A DNA stretch of 64,000 nt from NCBI GenBank assembly GCA_965223035.1, contig OZ244980.1, positions 3,658,001 through 3,722,000 of the forward strand. The letters are read 5' to 3'. The notes under the pieces were generated by a model. The model did not search any database. It was not told where the DNA came from and was given only the letters and a program-made list of their open reading frames with translations. The stretch comes from CAMDPA01 sp965223035 (GTDB lineage: Bacteria > Pseudomonadota > Alphaproteobacteria > Rhizobiales > Hyphomicrobiaceae). A program made the translations under genes and the position numbers. This document shows positions 8,775 to 17,853 of this stretch, one piece after another; positions within the stretch are counted from its first letter, which is position 1, and every line of letters starts with the position of its first letter.

Positions 8775-9692
8775 ATGAGAAGATTTCTGCAAGGCGCATG
8801 CATCGCGCTATCTGTCGTCGCATGCAGCTTCAACGTCGAAGCCAAAACCATCGGGGTGTCGCTTTCCTCCGACACCAACCCGTTCTACATCGCCATGCTC
8901 AAGGGCATTAAGGCCCGCGCAGCCAAGGCCGGTTTCGACGTGTCCGTGGTCAACGCGGAGGAGGACATTGCAAAGCAGCTTAACGGTGTGAACGATCTGA
9001 TCGCCAAACAGGTCGATGGCATTCTCATCTCGCCGATTGACGCTAAGGCGCTGTGCAGTGTCTACGATAAGGCCAAGGCCGCCGGTATCCCCATCATGTC
9101 AATTGCGCGTGGTTCAGCCTGCAAGAACCAATTGCTGCATGTTGGTCTGGATGAGTTGCGCATCGGCAGGGAGATCGCCGATTGGACGGCGAAAAGCATC
9201 GGCGGCAAGGGCAAAGTCGCGATGCTGGCGGGGCCGGCCGGCGCCCAGGCGTTCATCAATTTCGCCAAGGGCTACGCCGAGGAAATGGCCAAGCATCCAG
9301 ACATTAAGGTTGTGTTCCGTCGCGAGATGTTGCTGACGCGGGAGAACGGCCTGAAGAATGCTGAGGATGCGCTGGTCGCACATGCCGACCTCAAAGCCAT
9401 CTACGGCGCCAATGACGAGCTTGGCATGGGCGCTGCCCAGGCGGTGGCCGCCGCCGGCAAGACCAAGGATATCGTCGTGACCGGAATGAACGGGATTCCA
9501 CCGGCTGTTGCGGCGGTAAATCGCGGCTTCATGGATTTGACCGTGGCGCTCAACCCCGTCGCCTTTGGCAATGTCGGAGTCGATACCATGGTGGCTTATC
9601 TCTCGGGCAAAGGATTTGGTCCAAAGGTGCTCGTCAGCCACGTCTTGGTCGACAAGGCCAATGCCAAGAAATTCATGCGCAAGAAAAAATAA
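8775..9692 (+). CDS. periplasmic binding protein of the RbsB (Peripla_BP_4) type (305 aa)
   Basis: An N-terminal signal peptide (MRRFLQGACIALSVVACSFNVEA) precedes mature KTIGVSLSSDTNPFYIAMLKG, a typical RbsB-like opening. Later motifs include GILISPIDAKAL and AIYGANDELGMGAAQAV. A Cys in the signal region (VVAC) is not a good lipobox, so a soluble periplasmic protein is likely. AAGGAAGG lies upstream of the ATG. It is the third gene of the importer operon, 26 bp after the permease. Confidence 0.93.
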   Translation: MRRFLQGACIALSVVACSFNVEAKTIGVSLSSDTNPFYIAMLKGIKARAAKAGFDVSVVNAEEDIAKQLNGVNDLIAKQVDGILISPIDAKALCSVYDKAKAAGIPIMSIARGSACKNQLLHVGLDELRIGREIADWTAKSIGGKGKVAMLAGPAGAQAFINFAKGYAEEMAKHPDIKVVFRREMLLTRENGLKNAEDALVAHADLKAIYGANDELGMGAAQAVAAAGKTKDIVVTGMNGIPPAVAAVNRGFMDLTVALNPVAFGNVGVDTMVAYLSGKGFGPKVLVSHVLVDKANAKKFMRKKK

Positions 9693-9850
9693 CAGACGAT
9701 GACACGGAGGCGCGAGCGGACCGGCAGAAAATTCGCGAACTCGTGCGCTCGCGCCCACATTTCGACATTCCGCCGACATCTCTCGGCGGTGTGATGGTTG
9801 CCGATCTCACAACGCTTGGCCGGTAACGCGACTGGCCTGGGAGTGCACCA

Positions 9851-10900
9851 ATGGCAGCGGATCTCGATCACCAATCCTCATCTTCGTCCCGGCACGATGC
9901 CGCGTTGATTGCCGATCTCGCACGCGTGAATTTCCAGCCCCTGTGGGATCGCTTTCAACGGCTTACCCCGCTCGCCCCCAGCGCCCGCGACGGCGCCTTC
10001 CTGTGGAAGTGGGCCGACGTCGAACCACTCACCGTCCGCGCTGGCAAGGAAGTGGCGATGGAAGACGCGGAACGCCGCGCCGTCATCATGTGCCATCCTG
10101 CATTCGGCGGTGCGATCGAGACCACATCCAACCTGATCTCGGCGTTCACAGTGCTTGAACCCAACGACCGAGCCCCGCCGCACCGCCACACCGCTGCCGC
10201 CATTCGGTTTGCCACCAACTGCCCCGGCGCCGTCACCATCGTCGACGGACGACGCTGTGAAATGCACGCTGGCGATCTGGTGTTGACACCGCCGATGTGC
10301 TGGCATGGCCACATCAACGAGGGCAACCATCAAACGGTCTGGTTTGATGCCGCCAACATGCCGTTGATTGGTGCCCTGGACGCTAACTTTTTCGAGCCCG
10401 GCGACCGCAACGCCAATGACTTTTGGCAGGTGGACGCAGGCGACGAACCCGCCTGGGAGGGCGCCGGCTTAGTGGCGACGCATGTCGAACACACACCAGC
10501 GCACTCGCCCAAATATCGCTATCCCGGAGCGGTGACCCGGCGCACGCTGGACGCCATGAAGCCCGGCCGAGATGGTTCGAAAACGCTACGCTACACCAAT
10601 CCGGTAACGGGCGGCGCGATTATGCCGACGCTGGATTGCTACACCACGCGACTTGAGCGCGGCGCCACCACCCGAGCAAGCCGGATCACCTGCAATCAGA
10701 TTTGTTTGGTCGTCAACGGCACGGGCCAATCGAGGATCGGTGATGCCACGTTAGAATGGAGCGAGCACGACACCTTCACTATTCCCCACTGGACCTGGGC
10801 CAACCACCGGGCAAACTCCACCAGCGCCGATCTGTTCATCGTAACGGACCGCTCGGCCTATGAGAATCTGGGGTTGCTGCGCCTTGAGGAAGAGGACTGA
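9851..10900 (+). CDS. gentisate 1,2-dioxygenase-like bicupin (349 aa)
   Basis: Two cupin modules. In the N-terminal one the iron-binding motif is PPHRHTAAAIRF (His111, His113), followed by MHAGDLVLTPPMCWHGH (His152 or His154 as third ligand). The second module lacks an obvious HxH. This pattern is that of gentisate / 1-hydroxy-2-naphthoate / salicylate dioxygenases, cytosolic Fe(II) enzymes that open the ring of hydroxy-aromatic acids. The length matches gentisate dioxygenases (~340-370). It lies just upstream of a molybdenum hydroxylase subunit (7-bp gap), suggesting co-transcription. The exact substrate is not determined. Confidence 0.88.
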   Translation: MAADLDHQSSSSSRHDAALIADLARVNFQPLWDRFQRLTPLAPSARDGAFLWKWADVEPLTVRAGKEVAMEDAERRAVIMCHPAFGGAIETTSNLISAFTVLEPNDRAPPHRHTAAAIRFATNCPGAVTIVDGRRCEMHAGDLVLTPPMCWHGHINEGNHQTVWFDAANMPLIGALDANFFEPGDRNANDFWQVDAGDEPAWEGAGLVATHVEHTPAHSPKYRYPGAVTRRTLDAMKPGRDGSKTLRYTNPVTGGAIMPTLDCYTTRLERGATTRASRITCNQICLVVNGTGQSRIGDATLEWSEHDTFTIPHWTWANHRANSTSADLFIVTDRSAYENLGLLRLEEED

Positions 10901-10907
10901 ATTTTCG

Positions 10908-13319
10908 ATGGTCAGCTCACTCGAACGCGAAGGCATTGGCAGCCGGGTTCTGCGTCGCGAGGACGTGCGGCTGCTGACCGGGCGCGGACGGTTTATCGAT
11001 GACCTGGCCTATCCCACTGCGCTTTCTTGCTATGTGGTCCGCTCCCCCCACGCCCACGCCGATATCCGGGCCATCGACTTGACTCAAGCTCGACGCCAAC
11101 CCGGCGTCGTCGCCATTTTCACCGGGGCCGACATGGCCGACGACACCGTCGGTCCGATGCCTGCTTTATGGCAAATCACATCGAGCGACGGCACCCCCAT
11201 GGCCGAGCCCGACCGCTGGGCGCTCGCGCGTGAGCGGGTACGGCACGTCGGCGAGCCGGTGGCCATCGTCATCGCCGCGACACGCGAGCAGGCGCAGGAC
11301 GCCGCCGAGCACCTGACCGTTGATTATGCCGAGCGCCCGGCCGTTGCCGTCACCGATCAGGCGTTGGAGCCGCGGGCACCGAGCGTCCACGACGGCGCGC
11401 CCGGCAATGTCTGCTTTCGCTGGCAACGCGGCGACAAGCCTGCGGTTGATCGCGCGATGGCCGATGCTGATCTGGTCGTTACGGCCAATCTGACCAACAA
11501 TCGGCTGTGCGGCGCGGCGATCGAAACGCGCGGTGTGATCGCCGATTACGACCCGGCGGGGCAGACCCTGACCCTGGTCTCGACCACGCAATCACCGCAT
11601 CACATCCGTCGCCTGGTGGCCGGCGAGATCGGCATGTCGGAAGCGCGGGTCCGAGTCATTTCGCCCGATGTCGGCGGCGGCTTCGGCACCAAAGGCAAGC
11701 ATTATCCCGAAGAGACGATTCTGGCTTGGGCCAGCCGTAAGCTGGGACGGCCGATCAAGTGGATCGGCCAGCGCTCCGAAAGCTTCCTATCCGACACGCA
11801 GGGACGCGATCACCTCACCCAGGCGGAGCTTGGCGTCGATCAGCAGGGCCGCTTCCTAGCGCTGCGTGTAAACACCATCGCTAACGTCGGCGCCTACGTC
11901 TCGACCTTCGGCGCCAATATTCCAAGCGCCATCTATAGCGCGCTGTTGAGTGGCGTTTATCGGACCCCGGCCATCTATGCGCAAGTGACCGGCGTGTTCA
12001 CCAACACCGTGCCGATCGACGCCTACCGTGGTGCCGGCCGGCCCGAGGCCTGCTATGTGCTGGAGCGCCTCGCCGATCTCGCCGCCGAACGGCTCGGCCT
12101 GTGCCGGTTCGAAATTCGCCAGCGCAATATGGTGACGGCCGCCGAAATGCCCCACACCACGGCGATCGGGCCGACCTACGATAGCGGTGATTTTCCAGGC
12201 ATCTTGCGGCGCGTCCGCCAGCTGTCCGCGTACGATGCCTTCGCAGCGCGGCGCGCCCAGTCGGCCGCCAGCGGGCGCTGTCGCGGCATCGGCGTGGCGA
12301 GCTTTGTGGAAACCTCGGGCATTGCCCCATCCCGGCTGGGCGGGGCCTTGGGCGCGCGCGTCGGCTTTTTCGAAACCGCGCACATCCGCGTCAACCCGGA
12401 TGGCAGCGTGCTAGCGATGCTTGGCACCCACAACCACGGTCAAGGCCACGAGACCACCTTCGCCCAGATTTTGTGCGAGCGTTTGGGAACGCCGCTCTCC
12501 CGCATCGATATCGTCGAAGGCGACAGCGCAGGGGTACCGAACGGGACGGGCACCTTCGGCTCGCGCTCGATCGCCGTCGGCGGCACCGCCCTCAATGCGG
12601 CCGCCGACAAGGTGATCGACAAGGCCGCGAAGATCGCCGCGCATCTGATGCGGGAGAACGCCGCCAACGCGGTGTTCGAAGACGGCGCCTTCGCTTGGCC
12701 CCACAGCAACAAGCGCATCGAATTCGCCGAGGTCGCACGGGCGGCCCACGCACCATTCGATTTTCCGCACGATGAGCTCGAGCCGGGTTTGGAGGCGGCC
12801 GCTTGCTTTGATCCGAGCAACTTTGCATTCAGCAACGGCGCCCATGTCGCGGAGGTGGAGATCGATCCCGCAACCGGCACCATTGACGTCCTCGGATATT
12901 ATGCCGTTGATGACATCGGCACGGTCATCAATCCGATCATCGTCGAAGGTCAAATCCATGGCGGCGTCGCCCAGGGCCTGGGTCAGGCACTGATGGAGGC
13001 CTGTCGCTATGATCGCCAGTCCGGGCAGCTGTTATCCGGCAGCTTCATGGACTACGCGCTGCCGCGGGCCGACCAGGTCCCGTTCCTCGTCTCAGAGCTC
13101 GACGAAAGCCAACCGTGTCGAAACAATCCGCTGGGGGCGAAGGGATGCGGCGAGTCCGGCACCATCGCCGCACCGGCGGCCATCACCGGCGCGGTGCTGG
13201 ACGCATTGCGGCCGCTCGGTGTCACCGACATCGAGATGCCGCTGACCTCCGAGCGTGTCTGGCGCGCGATCGAACAAGTCCGTCAGGCTGAAGCGGGCAG
13301 CCAACAAAGTGAGGCGTGA
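10908..13319 (+). CDS. xanthine dehydrogenase/CO dehydrogenase-family molybdopterin-binding large subunit (803 aa)
   Basis: The order is that of CoxL/XdhB proteins: an N-terminal Ald_Xan_dh_C domain (GSRVLRREDVRLLTGRGRF) followed by the MoCoBD domains. Visible motifs are DVGGGFGTKG, AYRGAGRPEA (residues 372-378), QGHETTFAQI and C-terminal GCGESGTIAAPAA with the catalytic Glu. The active-site loop is AYRGAGR, the form II type, not the AYxCSFR of true CO dehydrogenase, so it is probably an aromatic or N-heterocyclic hydroxylase. The FAD (CoxM) and 2Fe-2S (CoxS) subunits normally encoded beside it are absent here. Start ATG 10908 follows the bicupin stop by 7 bp. Confidence 0.92.
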   Translation: MVSSLEREGIGSRVLRREDVRLLTGRGRFIDDLAYPTALSCYVVRSPHAHADIRAIDLTQARRQPGVVAIFTGADMADDTVGPMPALWQITSSDGTPMAEPDRWALARERVRHVGEPVAIVIAATREQAQDAAEHLTVDYAERPAVAVTDQALEPRAPSVHDGAPGNVCFRWQRGDKPAVDRAMADADLVVTANLTNNRLCGAAIETRGVIADYDPAGQTLTLVSTTQSPHHIRRLVAGEIGMSEARVRVISPDVGGGFGTKGKHYPEETILAWASRKLGRPIKWIGQRSESFLSDTQGRDHLTQAELGVDQQGRFLALRVNTIANVGAYVSTFGANIPSAIYSALLSGVYRTPAIYAQVTGVFTNTVPIDAYRGAGRPEACYVLERLADLAAERLGLCRFEIRQRNMVTAAEMPHTTAIGPTYDSGDFPGILRRVRQLSAYDAFAARRAQSAASGRCRGIGVASFVETSGIAPSRLGGALGARVGFFETAHIRVNPDGSVLAMLGTHNHGQGHETTFAQILCERLGTPLSRIDIVEGDSAGVPNGTGTFGSRSIAVGGTALNAAADKVIDKAAKIAAHLMRENAANAVFEDGAFAWPHSNKRIEFAEVARAAHAPFDFPHDELEPGLEAAACFDPSNFAFSNGAHVAEVEIDPATGTIDVLGYYAVDDIGTVINPIIVEGQIHGGVAQGLGQALMEACRYDRQSGQLLSGSFMDYALPRADQVPFLVSELDESQPCRNNPLGAKGCGESGTIAAPAAITGAVLDALRPLGVTDIEMPLTSERVWRAIEQVRQAEAGSQQSEA

Positions 13320-13360
13320 AAGTTCACCGCGTGGTGAGGGGGGCGAAGCAGCAGCCCGCG

Positions 13361-13711
13361 TCAAACATTGCCGCGCGACCCGATCGCGACCAGGACCAGG
13401 CCGGCCGCAATCACGACCCACCCAATGATGGCGAGCGAACCCGGCCGCTCACCCAACAGGGCAAAGCTCATCGCGAACATCAGGCCGAGCGTCAGCAGAT
13501 TGAAGGGATAAACCGCATAAAGTGGCAGGCGGGCCAAGGCGTAAAGCCAGCACACGACCGCGACAGCCAGCACCGCCAAGCCTCCCAGGACATTGAGATT
13601 GATCAGGTCGAGCCAGGCCAGACGACCCGTGGCGCCGATCTTGAGCAAAACCTGGCCGGCCGCGGCGAGCGATGCGGCGACCAGGAGTGCCATCAGCACC
13701 TGCAACGTCAT
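13361..13711 (-). CDS. small EamA/SMR-like (ArnE/ArnF-type) membrane protein (116 aa)
   Basis: Four predicted membrane helices in 116 residues, with a QVLLKIGA motif in the first loop and a conserved Glu in FALLGERPGS before the last helix. This is the half-EamA architecture of ArnE/ArnF, which flip undecaprenyl-phosphate-linked sugars. The start at 13711 overlaps the upstream methyltransferase stop as ATGA, indicating translational coupling. With the GT2 and GT-C genes starting 0.85 kb away on the other strand, a lipid-linked sugar flippase role is the best inference. It is convergent with the molybdenum hydroxylase gene. Confidence 0.78.
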   Translation of the reverse strand: MTLQVLMALLVAASLAAAGQVLLKIGATGRLAWLDLINLNVLGGLAVLAVAVVCWLYALARLPLYAVYPFNLLTLGLMFAMSFALLGERPGSLAIIGWVVIAAGLVLVAIGSRGNV

Positions 13712-14478
13712 GATCTCATCCCTTGCTTGAGCCGCGCCATGGTGCACGCCAGTGAGTAGTGGCGGCGGGACAGCCAGGTGACGGCCGGCACTGGCAATGG
13801 GCGCAAGACCGCGCGGCGCAGCCGCCAACCGAGATCACCGCCGCCATCGAGCGTCGTCAGATCATCGACCCGCGCCGATCTGGCCGGCTGCGAAAGGCGG
13901 CCTGCGCCGGTCGAATTGGCAAATATAAATATATTAAACCGATACCAGCGCGCGATGCGATCATCCTGCATCGCAATCGGTCGCAGGCAGTCGAACGCCG
14001 CAAAGCCTCGCTGCTTGAAGAGCCCGGCCCAGAACGATGGGGCCTGCTCGTTAATGTGATCTTCACCGCCCTGGCCGGGCTGCGCCGCCGAGAACAGGAC
14101 GACATCCGATAAGGCGCATAACAATGCGACGAAATCTGCCGCCGAAGCCGCAGGGAGATGCTCGGCGACCTCCAGTGACTGTGCCAGATCAAAGCGACAC
14201 GGGACTTCAACCGACGCCGGCTCGGCAAGGTTGACGGCCGTGAACGCCGAAGCGTCGATCGCCAGCCGTGCCCGATCGATATAGCCACCGTCGAGACCTT
14301 TTATCTCGTCGACCCCAAAGGCTTTCCACTGGGCAAGCCAAGTCCCGCGACCGCAGCCCACGTCGACCACGCTGTTGGCGTCTACCATCCGCTGTACCAG
14401 CGGGATCATACGCACCGCGGACCGCTGCGCCGTTCGATCGACCCAGTCGAAAAACTGGTCGTCATATAGATTACCCAA
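13708..14478 (-). CDS. class I SAM-dependent methyltransferase (256 aa)
   Basis: Motif I is SVVDVGCGRGTWLAQW (residues ~37-52), followed by an acidic residue after strand 2 (GLDGG) and LAQSLEVAEHLP as motif IV-like. The pattern matches Methyltransf_23-type enzymes common in polysaccharide clusters. The C-terminal ~80 residues (a basic, hydrophobic stretch) do not match the core fold. It is translationally coupled to the SMR-like gene and divergent from the glycosyltransferase pair, so a sugar or lipid acceptor is plausible. The substrate is not determined. Confidence 0.85.
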   Translation of the reverse strand: MGNLYDDQFFDWVDRTAQRSAVRMIPLVQRMVDANSVVDVGCGRGTWLAQWKAFGVDEIKGLDGGYIDRARLAIDASAFTAVNLAEPASVEVPCRFDLAQSLEVAEHLPAASAADFVALLCALSDVVLFSAAQPGQGGEDHINEQAPSFWAGLFKQRGFAAFDCLRPIAMQDDRIARWYRFNIFIFANSTGAGRLSQPARSARVDDLTTLDGGGDLGWRLRRAVLRPLPVPAVTWLSRRHYSLACTMARLKQGMRS

Positions 14479-14564
14479 CGTTTAACGCCTCCAAGCCAAG
14501 GCCTAAACTAATCCCAAACCATTTCCGCCTAGTTTAAAACCGCCAATCATGAGGACCGAGTTGG

Positions 14565-15581
14565 ATGCTGAACGCACTGGCCGATCACGACGAGGCCGAC
14601 CGGAGCGCGGTCCGGGCGAGATGTCGAGATGCCGGGCATGGCGCCCGGTCCTCGCTCAACCTTGTGGTGCCATGCTTTAACGAAGCGGCCGTGCTACCCA
14701 CCACGCTGCAGCGCCTCACCGATCTCATCGACCGCTTGATCGCCGATGGGGCGGTGTCTGGCGCAAGTACCATCACCCTCGTCGACGATGGCTCCCGCGA
14801 TGACACCTGGGCGCTGATCGTAGCGGCCAACGCCAAAAATTCGCGCATTAAGGGCATCAAGCTTTCGCGCAACCTCGGCCATCAGAACGCCTTGCTGGCC
14901 GGTCTTCTGTCAGCGCCCGGCGACATTATCATCAGTCTCGATGCAGATCTGCAGGACGATCTGGAGGCGATCCCGCGGATGATCGCCGCTCATGCCGGCG
15001 GTGCCGACATCGTCTATGGTGTTCGCAGCCGGCGGGACGTCGATACACCCTTCAAACGCCTTTCCGCGCGCGCCTACTACCGACTTTTGCTCGCATTCGG
15101 CGTCGAAGTTGTTCCCGATCACGCCGATTTCCGCTTGCTGAGCCGCCGCGCCATCGACGCCTTGCGCGAGTTCGGTGAAACAAATTTGTTCCTGCGCGGC
15201 ATAATTCCGATGTTGGGCTTCACCACCGCGACCGTGCACTACGAGCGTAAGCCGCGCCTTGCCGGCGAGACCCATTATCCGCTGAGCCGCATGGTGTCGC
15301 TGGGGCTGGACGGCATCATGTCGTTCTCCGCCTTGCCGCTGCAGATTATTTTTCCGCTCGGCGTCGTGCTATCGCTGGGTGCGATCGGGCTGGCGGCTTG
15401 GGCATTTATGGTTCGCATCTTCTTGGATGAGACGGTGCCGGGCTGGGCCTCGATCGTCATTCCGATGTATTTCCTCAGCGGCCTGCAGCTTTTGGCGCTG
15501 GGCGTGATGGGCGGATACCTCGCCCGTATCTACAGTGAAACCAAGCGGCGGCCGCGCTATATCATCGAGCAACAGCTGTGA
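14565..15581 (+). CDS. GT2-family polyprenyl-phosphate glycosyltransferase (ArnC/GtrB-like, 338 aa)
   Basis: A GT-A domain opens with LNLVVPCFNEAAVLP, then TLVDDGSRDDTW, SRNLGHQNALLAGL and the nucleotide-binding IISLDADLQDD. The middle carries RRAIDALREFGE and a KPRLAGETHYPL motif seen in DPM1/GtrB-like enzymes. Two C-terminal membrane helices (about 245-270 and 285-315) anchor it. Such enzymes transfer a sugar from a nucleotide donor to undecaprenyl phosphate on the cytosolic face. The stop overlaps the GTG of the next gene (GTGA), so the two are coupled. Confidence 0.93.
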   Translation: MLNALADHDEADRSAVRARCRDAGHGARSSLNLVVPCFNEAAVLPTTLQRLTDLIDRLIADGAVSGASTITLVDDGSRDDTWALIVAANAKNSRIKGIKLSRNLGHQNALLAGLLSAPGDIIISLDADLQDDLEAIPRMIAAHAGGADIVYGVRSRRDVDTPFKRLSARAYYRLLLAFGVEVVPDHADFRLLSRRAIDALREFGETNLFLRGIIPMLGFTTATVHYERKPRLAGETHYPLSRMVSLGLDGIMSFSALPLQIIFPLGVVLSLGAIGLAAWAFMVRIFLDETVPGWASIVIPMYFLSGLQLLALGVMGGYLARIYSETKRRPRYIIEQQL

Positions 15582-17194
15582 GCGCAAAGCCCGTGGCATG
15601 TCCCCGCTGCGCTGCGGCGACCGGCTGGCGGGGCGGCAGCGGCTGGCTCCAGCTTCCGCGAACGGTCATGAATTTTCTCGCTGCGACCGGCGAATGCCGC
15701 GCCGCGTTTGCCGGGACCGTCGTGGTCGCGACCCTGTTGATCTGGATGGCGCCGCGCCCCCCCATGATCGACCTACCGCAGCACGCCGGCCAAGTGGCTC
15801 TGTGGCACGATCTGTTGACGTCGCAGTCGGCGTTTTACGAGCTGTTTTGGATCAATCTTTTCACCCCCTATCTGGTCGGCTACGGCCTCGCGCTCCCGCT
15901 GTCGTTCGTCATGCCGGTGGCGACGGCACTCAAGTTGGTGCTGAGCGGAGCAATGTTGCTGTTTGTCGTTCAATGTATCGGTCTCAGGCGAGATCTTGGC
16001 GCCGACCGACGGCTCGATTGGATGGTGATCCCGGCCTTTTTCGGCTTCGCTTGGGTGTGGGGTCTTTATACCTTCCTCGTGGTTGCCCCGATCGGTCTAT
16101 ATTTTATGCGTCTGGCCGATCGTTTCGCCCGCCAGCCATCCCCCGCACTGGCCGCCGCGCTGGTCGGCCTGGGCACGATTTTATTATTCGGCCACGGCCT
16201 GATCTTTGTGCTGGCCGCGGCGGTTGGGGGTGCGTTGTTGCTAGCGCGAGTGCGCAGCGCCAGGACCCTCGTCATGGGTCTGCTGCCTTACCTGGTGCTC
16301 GGCGCGGCATGCCTGGCGTTCGTTATCGCCAGCAACAATTTGGGCGCCCCCGCAGAGCGGTCCGAAATCCTGTTCAAACACACGCTGCTGGAGCGTATCA
16401 CCCGTGCCCTGCTGTTTGCGCAAAGCTACGGTACGGTCTGGTTGGCGCTACCGCTGACCGCGATCATCTTGATGGCGCCGCGGCATATGGGATTGCGACC
16501 CGCCTGGCCGGCAGCTATTCCGTTCGCGATCATCGCCACGATCATTTTGACCGTACCCAGCTTTGCCATGGGCACGGATTTTCTCTATGAGCGATTTGCG
16601 CTGTTTGTGCTGCCGTTCTATGCAATGATGTTTCGGCCGCCGTCGGCTCAGGACCACAACATCCAGGGCCAGCGGACCGGCGTGGGCCTTCTGGTGTTGG
16701 CCGTTTGGTCCAGTCTCGGAGTGATGGCCTGGCGCCAACTCAGCTTCGCTGCAGAGGCTGCCGATTTTGAATCCGTGCTCGCGGCGGCCGCGCCCGGCAA
16801 GCGTGCCGTCTCCATCGTGCTTGATCGCGCCAGCCCGGCAGCCGGCCATCCCGATCTATACGTACACTATGCATCCTGGTATCAGGCCGAAAAGAACGGC
16901 ATCGTCGATTTTAATTTCGCGCTTTATCATCCGCAAATTGTAAGATACCGGGAAAAGCACCAACCACCCATACCGTTCGGCTTTGAATGGCAGCATCCTT
17001 CATTCAATTGGCAGCAGCACAACGGCGATGCCTACCACTATTTCTTTGTGCGTCAGCACAGGCAACGCACACCCGCCAAGCTATTCCCCGGCGCGCCTTG
17101 TCCGCCCAGATTGGTGCATCGCACGGGCGCATGGTCGCTTTATCAGCGGACAACATGCAATTCGCTGCAATCGCCATCGACATCGACGCCGTAG
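15578..17194 (+). CDS. polytopic membrane protein, GT-C-like (538 aa)
   Basis: About 9-11 predicted membrane helices, an acidic first periplasmic loop (PMIDLPQHAGQ) where GT-C glycosyltransferases carry their catalytic Asp, and a soluble ~150-residue C-terminal domain ending SLYQRTTC. No family could be named securely. The GTG start at 15578 overlaps the GT2 stop; an internal ATG at 15668 (MNFLAATGE) would remove an odd Cys-containing N-terminus and is a possible alternative. Its likely role is to use the lipid-linked sugar made by the GT2 enzyme on the outer face of the membrane. The SMR-like flippase gene nearby supports this. Confidence 0.75.
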   Translation: MSAKPVACPRCAAATGWRGGSGWLQLPRTVMNFLAATGECRAAFAGTVVVATLLIWMAPRPPMIDLPQHAGQVALWHDLLTSQSAFYELFWINLFTPYLVGYGLALPLSFVMPVATALKLVLSGAMLLFVVQCIGLRRDLGADRRLDWMVIPAFFGFAWVWGLYTFLVVAPIGLYFMRLADRFARQPSPALAAALVGLGTILLFGHGLIFVLAAAVGGALLLARVRSARTLVMGLLPYLVLGAACLAFVIASNNLGAPAERSEILFKHTLLERITRALLFAQSYGTVWLALPLTAIILMAPRHMGLRPAWPAAIPFAIIATIILTVPSFAMGTDFLYERFALFVLPFYAMMFRPPSAQDHNIQGQRTGVGLLVLAVWSSLGVMAWRQLSFAAEAADFESVLAAAAPGKRAVSIVLDRASPAAGHPDLYVHYASWYQAEKNGIVDFNFALYHPQIVRYREKHQPPIPFGFEWQHPSFNWQQHNGDAYHYFFVRQHRQRTPAKLFPGAPCPPRLVHRTGAWSLYQRTTCNSLQSPSTSTP

Positions 17195-17442
17195 CACGTT
17201 GCCTGTCGTTGTCCGCAGCCCCCAGCTCATTTCCGCCCAAGGCGAAATCGATTTGCCAGCCCGCTCCTCCGCCCGGCCACCTACGACAGCGTGCCATTGA
17301 TTGGATGGGCGGGGCCAGGCCGGCGACGTTGAGCAAACGGAGGTTGAGCAAAAGGAGGACGAGCCCGCTCATCATCGGCCATTCCGGACATCGTCGTCGT
17401 CGCCGGCCTTGGATCGCAGGACGTCGACAATATGGCGAACGA

Positions 17443-17596
17443 CTAGAGCAACCTGCCTTTAATCGGAATCGGAACGATCCCGATTAAAGGCAGAAAGTTG
17501 CTCTCCACTTTAACGGCGATCATCTTTGCGCCTTAAATCGGAACCGGCGCAATTGGAATCGGCTTTGCGGTTCCGATTTAAGTCGCGATGATCTAG
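17443..17596. repeat. hairpin repeat element, copy E (best full-length two-hairpin copy)
   Basis: It runs CTAGAGCAACC to GATGATCTAG. The left hairpin (17443-17504) pairs GCCTTTAATCGG with CCGATTAAAGGC, nested in GAGCAAC/GTTGCTC. The right hairpin (17519-17596) pairs CTTAAATCGGAACC with GGTTCCGATTTAAG. It lies in the 660-bp gap between the GT-C gene and the selenoprotein gene. The rest of that gap, including a GC-rich stretch at 17600-17800, shows no gene. Confidence 0.88.
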
Positions 17597-17853
17597 CGTC
17601 ATCTGGCGCCCGGCAACCACGCGCTGTGCGGCCGCGTCGCCGGCCGAGCGCGAACCGTGCGCTGTGCAATATGCGCCGGCCGCCTTCGGCAACACGCCGC
17701 GCTCGGCTCCGCTTGGCCCGCGCTTTGCGAGGTTTGCACCCCGGCCCCGAGTTCCCGCTTCCCTCCCGCGCAGGGCTTGGCTACCCTTCACCGCACCCCA
17801 CAAGAGGCTGCTAAGGATCGCCATGGTCAGCGACCAGCAAAGCGGAGAGGTGG

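Noticed and set aside
10908..13319. Aerobic CO dehydrogenase CoxL
   Set aside because: The active-site loop is AYRGAGR rather than AYxCSFR, and coxM/coxS are absent.
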